A stretch of 64,000 nt of DNA from Acanthosepion lycidas (Eukaryota; Mollusca; Cephalopoda; Sepiida; Sepiidae): positions 186,001-250,000 of the forward strand of contig CAWVQA010000105.1 of NCBI GenBank assembly GCA_963932145.1, in the 5' to 3' direction. Position 1 is the stretch's first letter. Every line of letters starts with the position of its first letter. The translations under genes and the position numbers were made by a program. The notes below the pieces were generated by a model. That model searched no databases and was not told the DNA's origin. It was given only the letters and a program-made list of their open reading frames with translations. Positions 51,284-62,452 of the stretch are shown in pieces.

Positions 51284-52440
51284 AAAGTTATATTAAAGAT
51301 TTTATGTTTTACACAGCTTTTAATTACATAGCGATTCACATGCAAAATCATGTTGTTTTTATTACTTTTTCACGCTAGTTTGTAAATATCAATAACTCTT
51401 TGAAAACATTAGAAAAACAATGAAATTATTGAAAATCGATATGAAATCAATGAAAACTTATTGATTTTAACTAGTTTCAGAAGTTTTGACAAAGTTATAT
51501 TAAAGATTTTATGTTTTACACAGCTTTTAATTACATAGCGATTTACATGCAAAATCATGTTGTTTTTATTACTTTTTCACGCTAGTTTGTAAATATCAAT
51601 AACTGTTTGAAAACATTATGAAAACAATGAAATTATTGAAAATCGATATGAAATCAATGAAAACTTATTGATTTTAACTTGTTTCAGAAGTTTTGACAAA
51701 GTTATATTAAAGATTTTATGTTTTACAGAACTTTTAATAACATATCGATTTACATGCAAAATCAACCTGTTTTGACTACTTTTTAACGCTAGTTTGTAAA
51801 TATCAATAACTCTTTGAAAACATTAGAAAAACAATGAAATTATTGAAAATCGATATGAAATCAATGAAAACTTATTGATTTTAACTTGTTTCAGAAGTTT
51901 TGACAAAGTTATATTAAAGATTTTACGTTTTACACAACTTTTAATTACATAGCGATTTACATGCAAAATCTATCTGTTTTGACTACTTTTTAACGCTATT
52001 TTGTAAATATCAATAACTCTTTGAAAACATTAGAAAAACAATGAAATTATTGAAAATCGATATGAAATCAATGAAAACTTATTGATTTTAACTTGTTTCA
52101 GAAGTTTTGACAATGTTATATTAAAGATTTTATGTTTTACAGAACTTTTAATAACATAGCGATTTACATGCAAAATCAAGCTGTTTTGACTACTTTTTAA
52201 CGCTAGTTTGTAAATATCAATAACTCTTTGAAAACATTAGAAAAACAATGAAATTATTGAAAATCGATATGAAATCAATGAAAACTTATTCATTTTAACT
52301 AGTTTCAGAAGTTTTGACAAAGTTATATTAAAGATTTTATGTTTTACGCAGCTTTTAATTACATAGCGATTTACATGCAAAATCATGTTGTTTTTATTAC
52401 TTTTTCACGCTAGTTTGTAAATATCAATAACTGTTTGAAA
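51284..52440. repeat. Family B 8-unit offset pair, left copy
   Basis: Markers repeat 1655 bp downstream: GCGATTCACA at 51331 and 52986, CATATCG at 51741 and 53396, TTATTCATTTTAAC (CATTTT at 52291 and 53946). The copies part at about 52440/54095, where ATTAGAAAAAC meets ATTATGAAAAC. Between the copies lie 52441-52938, including a CAAATTATATTAAATA unit whose 1-bp loss explains the 1655 rather than 1656. Confidence 0.87.
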
Positions 52441-52938
52441 ACATTAGAAAAACAATGAAATTATTGAAAATCGATATGAAATCAATGAAAACTTATTGAT
52501 TTTAACTAGTTTCAGAAGTTTTGACAAAGTTATATTAAAGATTTTATGTTTTACACAGCTTTTAATTACATAGCGATTTACATGCAAAATCATGTTGTTT
52601 TTATTTCTTTTTCACGCTAGTTTGTAAATATCAATAACTGTTTGAAAACATTAGAAAAACAATGAAATTATTGAAAATCGATATGAAATCAATGAAAACT
52701 TATTGATTTTAACTAGTTCCAGAAGTTTTGACAAATTATATTAAATATTTTATGTTTTACACAGCTTTTAATTACATAGCGATTTTCATGCAAAATCAAG
52801 TTGTTTTGATAACTTTTTAACGCTAGTTTGTAAATATCAATAACTGTTTGAAAACATTAGAAAAACAATGAAATTATTGAAAATCGATATGAAATCAATG
52901 AAAACTTATTGATTTTAACTTGTTCCAGAAGTTTTGAC

Positions 52939-54095
52939 AAAGTTATATTAAAGATTTTATGTTTTACACAGCTTTTAATTACATAGCGATTCACATGCAA
53001 AATCATGTTGTTTTTATTACTTTTTCACGCTAGTTTGTAAATATAAATAACTCTTTGAAAACATTAGAAAAACAATGAAATTATTGAAAATCGATATGAA
53101 ATCAATGAAAACTTATTGATTTTAACTAGTTTCAGAAGTTTTGACAAAGTTATATTAAAGATTTTATGTTTTACACAGCTTTTAATTACATAGCGATTTA
53201 CATGCAAAATCATGTTGTTTTTATTACTTTTTCACGCTAGTTTGTAAATATCAATAACTGTTTGAAAACATTATGAAAACAATGAAATTATTGAAAATCG
53301 ATATGAAATCAATGAAAACTTATTGATTTTAACTTGTTTCAGAAGTTTTGACAAAGTTATATTAAAGATTTTATGTTTTACAGAACTTTTAATAACATAT
53401 CGATTTACATGCAAAATCAACCTGTTTTGACTACTTTTTAACGCTAGTTTGTAAATATCAATAACTCTTTGAAAACATTAGAAAAACAATGAAATTATTG
53501 AAAATCGATATGAAATCAATGAAAACTTATTGATTTTAACTTGTTTCAGAAGTTTTGACAAAGTTATATTAAAGATTTTACGTTTTACACAACTTTTAAT
53601 TACATAGCGATTTACATGCAAAATCTATCTGTTTTGACTACTTTTTAACGCTATTTTGTAAATATCAATAACTCTTTGAAAACATTAGAAAAACAATGAA
53701 ATTATTGAAAATCGATATGAAATCAATGAAAACTTATTGATTTTAACTTGTTTCAGAAGTTTTGACAATGTTATATTAAAGATTTTATGTTTTACAGAAC
53801 TTTTAATAACATAGCGATTTACATGCAAAATCAAGCTGTTTTGACTACTTTTTAACGCTAGTTTGTAAATATCAATAACTCTTTGAAAACATTAGAAAAA
53901 CAATGAAATTATTGAAAATCGATATGAAATCAATGAAAACTTATTCATTTTAACTAGTTTCAGAAGTTTTGACAAAGTTATATTAAAGATTTTATGTTTT
54001 ACACAGCTTTTAATTACATAGCGATTTACATGCAAAATCATGTTGTTTTTATTACTTTTTCACGCTAGTTTGTAAATATCAATAACTGTTTGAAA
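52939..54095. repeat. Family B 8-unit offset pair, right copy
   Basis: Partner of 51284-52440 with the same order: a CGATTCAC unit, a B1 unit with ATTATG, a B2 unit with CATATCG and CAACCTG, a B3 unit, a B2 unit with CAATGTTAT, a B1 unit. One difference is ATATAAATAAC near 53040. Confidence 0.87.
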
Positions 54096-55008
54096 ACATT
54101 ATGAAAACAATGAAATTATTGAAAATCGATATGAAATCAATGAAAACTTATTGATTTTAACTTGTTTCAGAAGTTTTGACAAAGTTATATTAAAGATTTT
54201 ATGTTTTACAGAAGTTTTAATAACATAGCGATTTACATGCAAAATCAACCTGTTTTGACTACTTTTTAACGCTAGTTTGTAAATATCAATAACTGTTTGA
54301 AAACATTAGAAAAACAATGAAATTATTGAAAATCGATATGAAATCAATGAAAACTTATTGATTTTAACTTGTTTCAGAAGTTTTGACAAAGTTATATTAA
54401 AGATTTTACGTTTTACACAACTTATAATTACATAGCGATTTACATGCAAAATCTATCTGTTTTGACTACTTTTTAACGCTATTTTGTAAATATCAATAAC
54501 TGTTTGAAAACATTAGAAAAACAATGAAATTATTGAAAATCGATATGAAATCAATGAAAACTTATTGATTTTAACTTGTTTCAGAAGTTTTGACAAAGTT
54601 ATATTAAAGATTTTACGTTTTACACAACTTATAATTACATAGCGATTTACATGTAAAATCTATCTGTTTTGACTACTTTTTAACGCTATTTTGTAAATAT
54701 CAATAACTGTTTGAAAACATTAGAAAAACAATGAAATTATTGAAAATCGATATGAAATCAATGAAAACTTATTGATTTTAACTTGTTTCAGAAGTTTTGA
54801 CAATGTTATATTAAAGATTTTATGATTTACAGAACTTTTAATAACATTGCGATTTACATGCAAAATCAAACTGTTTTGACTACTTTTTAACGCTAGTTTG
54901 TAAATATCAATAACTGTTTGAAAACATTAGAAAAACAATGAAATTATTGAAAATCGATATGAAATCAATGAAAACTTATTGATTTTAACTAGTTTCAGAA
55001 GTTTTGAC

Positions 55009-56248
55009 AAAGTTATATTAAAGATTTTATGTTTTACACAGCTTTTAATTACATAGCGATTTACATGCAAAATCATGTTGTTTTTATTTCTTTTTCACGC
55101 TAGTTTGTAAATATCAATAACTGTTTGAAAACATTAGAAAAACAATGAAATTATTGAAAATCGATATGAAATCAATGAAAACTTATTGATTTTAACTAGT
55201 TCCAGAAGTTTTGACAAATTATATTAAATATTTTATGTTTTACACAGCTTTTAATTACATAGCGATTTTCATGCAAAATCAAGTTGTTTTGATAACTTTT
55301 TAACGCTAGTTTGTAAATATCAATAACTGTTTGAAAACATTAGAAAAACAATGAAATTATTGAAAATCGATATGAAATCAATGAAAACTTATTGATTTTA
55401 ACTTGTTCCAGAAGTTTTGACAAAGTTATATTAAAGATTTTACGTTTTACACAACTTTTAATTACATAGCGATTTACATGCAAAATCTATCTGTTTTGAC
55501 TACTTTTTAACGCTAGTTTGTAAATATCAATAACTGTTTGAAAACATTAGAAAAACAATGAAATTATTGAAAATCGATATGAAATCAATGAAAACTTATT
55601 GATTTTAACTTGTTTCAGAAGTTTTGACAAAGTTATATTAAAGATTTTATGTTTTACAGAACTTTTAATAGCATAGAGATTTACATGCAAAATCAAGCTG
55701 TTTTGACTAATTTTAACGCTAGTTTGTAAATATCAATAACTCTTTGAAAACATTAGAAAAACAATGAAATTATTGAAAATCGATATGAAATCAATGAAAA
55801 CTTATTGATTTTAACTAGTTTCAGAAGTTTTGACAAAGTTATATTAAAGATTTCATGTTTTACACAGCTTTTAATTACATAGCGATTTACATGCAAAATC
55901 ATGTTGTTTTTATTACTTTTTCACGCTAGTTTGTAAATATAAATAACTGTTTGAAAACATTATGAAAACAATGAAATTATTGAAAATCGATATGAAATCA
56001 ATGAAAACTTATTGATTTTAACTTGTTTCAGAAGTTTTGAGAAAGTTATATTAAAGATTATATGTTATACAGAACTTTTAATAACATAGCGATTTACATG
56101 CAAAATCACGTTGTTGTGATTACTTTTTCACGCTAGTTTGTAAATATCAATAACTGTTTGAAAACATTAGAAAAACAATGAAATTATTGAAAATCGATAT
56201 GAAATCAATGAAAACTTATTGATTTTAACTTGTTTCAGAAGTTTTGAC
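55009..56248. repeat. Family B 6-mer HOR, copy 1 (1240 bp)
   Basis: Order of units: B1 (TTTATTTC variant), B4 with TTAAATATTTTATG, B3 with CGCTAGTTTG, a unit with AATAGCATAGAG and GACTAATTTTAACG, B1 with ATTTCATG and ATTATG, and a GAGAAAG unit with GATTATATGTTATAC and CACGTTG. Two 1-bp losses give 6 x 207 minus 2. TTAAATA lies at 55224 with partners at 57498 and 59151. Confidence 0.9.
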
Positions 56249-56935
56249 AAAGTTATATTAAAGATTTTACGTTTTACACAACTTTTAATTACATAGCGAT
56301 TTACATGCAAAATCTATCTGTTTTGACTACTTTTTAACGGTATTTTGTAAATATCAATAACTGTTTGAAAACATTAGAAAAACAATGAAATTATTGAAAA
56401 TCGATATGAAATCAATGAAAACTTATTGATTTTAACTTGTTTCAGAAGTTTTGACAAAGTTATATTAAAGATTTTATGTTTTACAGAACTTTTAATAACA
56501 TAGCGATTTACATGCAAAATCAAGCTGTTTTGACTACTTTTTAACGGTAGTTTGTAAATATCAATAACTCTTTGAAAACATTAGAAAAACAATGAAATTA
56601 TTGAAAATCAATATGAAATCAATGAAAACTTATTGATTTTAACTAGTTTCAGAAGTTTTGACAAAGTTATATTAAAGATTTTATGTTTTACACAGCTTTT
56701 ATTTACATAGCGATTTACATGCAAAATCAAGTTGTTTTGATTACTTTTTCACGCTAGTTTGTAAATATCATTAACTGTTTGAAAACATTAGAAAAACAAT
56801 GAAATTATTGAAAATCGATATGAAATCAATGAGAACTTATTGATTTTAACTAGTTCCAGAAGTTTTTACAAATTATATTAAAGATTTTAAGTTTTACACA
56901 GCTTTTTATTACATAGCGATTTACATGCAAAATCA
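56133..56935. repeat. About 0.8-kb block, right copy (offset 7238 bp)
   Basis: Partner of 48895-49697. It ends where AATCAAGCTGTTTTGAC (56930) replaces AATCAAGTTGTTTTGATAAC of the left copy. It lies between copies 1 and 2 of the 1240-bp 6-mer, and so may be an insertion or a conversion tract from the upstream region. Confidence 0.8.
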
Positions 56936-57282
56936 AGCTGTTTTGACTACTTTTTAACGCTAGTTTGTAAATATCAATAACTCTTTGAAAACATTAGAAA
57001 AACAATGAAATTATTGAAAATCGATATGAAATCAATGAAAACTTATTGATTTTAACTAGTTTCAGAAGTTTTGACAAAGTTATATTAAAGATTTTATGTT
57101 TTACACAGCTTTTAATTACATAGCGATTTACATGCAAAATCAAGCTGTTTTGACTACTTTTTAACGCTAGTTTGTAAATATCAATAACTCTTAGAAAACA
57201 TTAGAAAAACAATGAAATTATTGAAAATCGATATGAAATCAATGAAAACTTATTGATTTTAACTAGTTTCAGAAGTTTTGAC

Positions 57283-58521
57283 AAAGTTATATTAAAGATT
57301 TTATGTTTTACACAGCTTTTAATTACATAGCGATTTACATGCAAAATCATGTTGTTTTTATTACTTTTTCACGCTAGTTTGTAAATATCAATAACTGTTT
57401 GAAAACATTAGAAAAACAATGAAATTATTGAAAATCGATATGAAATCAATGAAAACTTATTGATTTTAACTAGTTCCAGAAGTTTTGACAAATTATATTA
57501 AATATTTTATGTTTTACACAGCTTTTAATTACATAGCGATTTTCATGCAAAATCAAGTTGTTTTGATAACTTTTTAACGCTAGTTTGTAAATATCAATAA
57601 CTGTTTGAAAACATTAGAAAAACAATGAAATTATTGAAAATCGATATGAAATCAATGAAAACTTATTGATTTTAACTTGTTCCAGAAGTTTTGACAAAGT
57701 TATATTAAAGATTTTACGTTTTACACAACTTTTAATTACATAGCGATTTACATGCAAAATCTATCTGTTTTGACTACTTTTTAACGCTAGTTTGTAAATA
57801 TCAATAACTGTTTGAAAACATTAGAAAAACAATGAAATTATTGAAAATCGATATGAAATCAATGAAAACTTATTGATTTTAACTTGTTTCAGAAGTTTTG
57901 ACAAAGTTATATTAAAGATTTTATGTTTTACAGAACTTTTAATAGCATAGAGATTTACATGCAAATCAAGCTGTTTTGACTAATTTTAACGCTAGTTTGT
58001 AAATATCAATAACTCTTTGAAAACATTAGAAAAACAATGAAATTATTGAAAATCGATATGAAATCAATGAAAACTTATTGATTTTAACTAGTTTCAGAAG
58101 TTTTGACAAAGTTATATTAAAGATTTCATGTTTTACACAGCTTTTAATTACATAGCGATTTACATGCAAAATCATGTTGTTTTTATTACTTTTTCACGCT
58201 AGTTTGTAAATATCAATAACTGTTTGAAAACATTATGAAAACAATGAAATTATTGAAAATCGATATGAAATCAATGAAAACTTATTGATTTTAACTTGTT
58301 TCAGAAGTTTTGAGAAAGTTATATTAAAGATTATATGTTATACAGAACTTTTAATAACATAGCGATTTACATGCAAAATCACGTTGTTTTGATTACTTTT
58401 TCACGCTAGTTTGTAAATATCAATAACTGTTTGAAAACATTAGAAAAACAATGAAATTATTGAAAATCGATATGAAATCAATGAAAACTTATTGATTTTA
58501 ACTTGTTTCAGAAGTTTTGAC
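57283..58521. repeat. Family B 6-mer HOR, copy 2 (1239 bp)
   Basis: Same six units as at 55009, with GCATAGAG at 57945 (55671 in copy 1) and the GAGAAAG unit at 58315. It is one base shorter because ATGCAAAATC has become ATGCAAATC near 57964. Five other units separate it from copy 1. Confidence 0.9.
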
Positions 58522-58728
58522 AAAGTTATATTAAAGATTTTACGTTTTACACAACTTTTAATTACATAGCGATTTACATGCAAAATCTATCTGTTTTGAC
58601 TACTTTTTAACGCTATTTTGTAAATATCAATAACTGTTTGAAAACATTAGAAAAACAATGAAATTATTGAAAATCGATATGAAATCAATGAAAACTTATT
58701 GATTTTAACTTGTTTCAGAAGTTTTGAC
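58522..58728. repeat. Exemplar of monomer type B3
   Basis: B3 is recognised by ATTTTACGTTTTACACAAC, AATCTATCTGTTTTGAC and CGCTATTTTG. It shares ACACAAC and AATCTA with family A, which B1 and B2 lack, but has the B unit start and the AATCAATGAAAAC core. It differs from A at about 10 positions. B3 copies occur in the right half only, becoming frequent after about 47 kb. Confidence 0.85.
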
Positions 58729-58935
58729 AATGTTATATTAAAGATTTTATGATTTACAGAACTTTTAATAACATTGCGATTTACATGCAAAATCAAACTG
58801 TTTTGACTACTTTTTAACGCTAGTTTGTAAATATCAATAACTGTTTGAAAACATTAGAAAAACAATGAAATTATTGAAAATCGATATGAAATCAATGAAA
58901 ACTTATTGATTTTAACTAGTTTCAGAAGTTTTGAC

Positions 58936-60175
58936 AAAGTTATATTAAAGATTTTATGTTTTACACAGCTTTTAATTACATAGCGATTTACATGCAAAAT
59001 CATGTTGTTTTTATTACTTTTTCACGCTAGTTTGTAAATATCAATAACTGTTTGAAAACATTAGAAAAACAATGAAATTATTGAAAATCGATATGAAATC
59101 AATGAAAACTTATTGATTTTAACTAGTTCCAGAAGTTTTGACAAATTATATTAAATATTTTATGTTTTACACAGCTTTTAATTACATAGCGATTTTCATG
59201 CAAAATCAAGTTGTTTTGATAACTTTTTAACGCTAGTTTGTAAATATCAATAACTGTTTGAAAACATTAGAAAAACAATGAAATTATTGAAAATCGATAT
59301 GAAATCAATGAAAACTTATTGATTTTAACTTGTTCCAGAAGTTTTGACAAAGTTATATTAAAGATTTTACGTTTTACACAACTTTTAATTACATAGCGAT
59401 TTACATGCAAAATCTATCTGTTTTGACTACTTTTTAACGCTAGTTTGTAAATATCAATAACTGTTTGAAAACATTAGAAAAACAATGAAATTATTGAAAA
59501 TCGATATGAAATCAATGAAAACTTATTGATTTTAACTTGTTTCAGAAGTTTTGACAAAGTTATATTAAAGATTTTATGTTTTACAGAACTTTTAATAGCA
59601 TAGAGATTTACATGCAAAATCAAGCTGTTTTGACTAATTTTAACGCTAGTTTGTAAATATCAATAACTCTTTGAAAACATTAGAAAAACAATGAAATTAT
59701 TGAAAATCGATATGAAATCAATGAAAACTTATTGATTTTAACTAGTTTCAGAAGTTTTGACAAAGTTATATTAAAGATTTCATGTTTTACACAGCTTTTA
59801 ATTACACAGCGATTTACATGCAAAATCATGTTGTTTTTATTACTTTTTCACGCTAGTTTGTAAATATCAGTAACTGTTTGAAAACATTATGAAAACAATG
59901 AAATTATTGAAAATCGATATGAAATCAATGAAAACTTATTGATTTTAACTTGTTTCAGAAGTTTTGAGAAAGTTATATTAAAGATTATATGTTATACAGA
60001 ACTTTTAATAACATAGCGATTTACATGCAAAATCACGTTGTTTTGATTACTTTTTCACGCTAGTTTGTAAATATCAATAACTCTTTGAAAACATTAGAAA
60101 AACAATGAAATTATTGAAAATCGATATGAAATCAATGAAAACTTATTGATTTTAACTAGTTTCAGAAGTTTTGAC
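58936..60175. repeat. Family B 6-mer HOR, copy 3 (1240 bp)
   Basis: Same six units, with TTAAATA at 59151, GCATAGAG at 59598 and the GAGAAAG unit at 59969. Private changes are TTACACAGCG near 59803, ATCAGTAAC near 59867 and CTCTTTG in the last unit. Two units (58522-58935, B3 and a CAATGTTAT/ACATTGCG unit) separate it from copy 2. Confidence 0.9.
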
Positions 60176-60796
60176 AAAGTTATATTAAAGATTTTATGTT
60201 TTACAGAACTTTTAATAACATAGCGTTTTACATGCAAAATCAAGCTGTTTTGACTACTTTTTAACGCTATTTTGTAAATATCAATAACTCTTTGAAAACA
60301 TTAGAAAAACAATGAAATTATTGAAAATCGATATGAAATCAATGAAAACTTATTGATTTTAACATGTTTCAGAAGTTTTGACAATGTTATATTAAAGATT
60401 TTATGTTTTACAGAACTTTTAATAACATAGCGATTTACATGCAAAATCAAGCTGTTTTGACTACTTTTTAACGCTAGTTTGTAAATATCAATAACTCTTT
60501 GAAAACATTAGAAAAACAATGAAATTATTGAAAATCGATATGAAATCAATGAAAACTTATTCATTTTAACTAGTTTCAGAAGTTTTGACAAAGTTATATT
60601 AAAGATTTTATGTTTTACACAGCTTTTAATTACATAGCGATTTACATGCAAAATCATGTTGTTTTTATTACTTTTTCACGCTAGTTTGTAAATATCAATA
60701 ACTGTTTGAAAACATTATGAAAACAATGAAATTATTGAAAATCGATATGAAATCAATGAAAACTTATTGATTTTAACTTGTTTCAGAAGTTTTGAC

Positions 60797-62452
60797 AAAG
60801 TTATATTAAAGATTTTATGTTTTACAGAAGTTTTAATAACATAGCGATTTACATGCAAAATCAACCTGTTTTGACTACTTTTTAACGCTAGTTTGTAAAT
60901 ATCAATAACTGTTTGAAAACATTAGAAAAACAATGAAATTATTGAAAATCGATATGAAATCAATGAAAACTTATTGATTTTAACTTGTTTCAGAAGTTTT
61001 GACAAAGTTATATTAAAGATTTTACGTTTTACACAACTTATAATTACATAGCGATTTACATGCAAAATCTATCTGTTTTGACTACTTTTTAACGCTATTT
61101 TGTAAATATCAATAACTGTTTGAAAACATTAGAAAAACAATGAAATTATTGAAAATCGATATGAAATCAATGAAAACTTATTGATTTTAACTTGTTTCAG
61201 AAGTTTTGACAATGTTATATTAAAGATTTTATGTTTTACAGAACTTTTAATAACATTGCGATTTACATGCAAAATCAAACTGTTTTGACTACTTTTTAAC
61301 GCTAGTTTGTAAATATCAATAACTGTTTGAAAACATTAGAAAAACAATGAAATTATTGAAAATCGATATGAAATCAATGAAAACTTATTGATTTTAACTA
61401 GTTTCAGAAGTTTTGACAAAGTTATATTAAAGATTTTATGTTTTACACAGCTTTTAATTACATAGCGATTTACATGCAAAATCATGTTGTTTTTATTACT
61501 TTTTCACGCTAGTTTGTAAATATCAATAACTGTTTGAAAACATTATGAAAACAATGAAATTATTGAAAATCGATATGAAATCAATGAAAACTTATTGATT
61601 TTAACTTGTTTCAGAAGTTTTGACAAAGTTATATTAAAGATTTTATGTTTTACAGAAGTTTTAATAACATAGCGATTTACATGCAAAATCAACCTGTTTT
61701 GACTACTTTTTAACGCTAGTTTGTAAATATCAATAACTGTTTGAAAACATTAGAAAAACAATGAAATTATTGAAAATCGATATGAAATCAATGAAAACTT
61801 ATTGATTTTAACTTGTTTCAGAAGTTTTGACAAAGTTATATTAAAGATTTTACGTTTTACACAACTTATAATTACATAGCGATTTACATGCAAAATCTAT
61901 CTGTTTTGACTACTTTTTAACGCTATTTTGTAAATATCAATAACTGTTTGAAAACATTAGAAAAACAATGAAATTATTGAAAATCGATATGAAATCAATG
62001 AAAACTTATTGATTTTAACTTGTTTCAGAAGTTTTGACAATGTTATATTAAAGATTTTATGTTTTACAGAACTTTTAATAACATTGCGATTTACATGCAA
62101 AATCAAACTGTTTTGACTACTTTTTAACGCTAGTTTGTAAATATCAATAACTGTTTGAAAACATTAGAAAAACAATGAAATTATTGAAAATCGATATGAA
62201 ATCAATGAAAACTTATTGATTTTAACTAGTTTCAGAAGTTTTGACAAAGTTATATTAAAGATTTTATGTTTTACACAGCTTTTAATTACATAGCGATTTA
62301 CATGCAAAATCATGTTGTTTTTATTACTTTTTCACGCTAGTTTGTAAATATCAATAACTGTTTGAAAACATTAGAAAAACAATGAAATTATTGAAAATCG
62401 ATATGAAATCAATGAAAACTTATTGATTTTAACTAGTTCCAGAATTTAGACA
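60797..62452. repeat. 828-bp tetramer, two tandem copies
   Basis: Copies run 60797-61624 and 61625-62452. Order: B2 with ACAGAAGTTTT and CAACCTG, B3 with ACTTATAATTAC, a CAATGTTAT unit with ACATTGCG and CAAACTG, and B1. ACATTGCG lies at 61253 and 62081, exactly 828 bp apart. The only difference noted is ATTATGAAAAC against ATTAGAAAAAC in the last unit. A related run of the same types lies at about 54180-55200. Confidence 0.92.

Noticed and set aside
57958-57968. ATGCAAAT octamer-like site
   Set aside because: It arises once through a private 1-bp deletion of ATGCAAAATC in one unit. A single accidental match has no support as a regulatory site.
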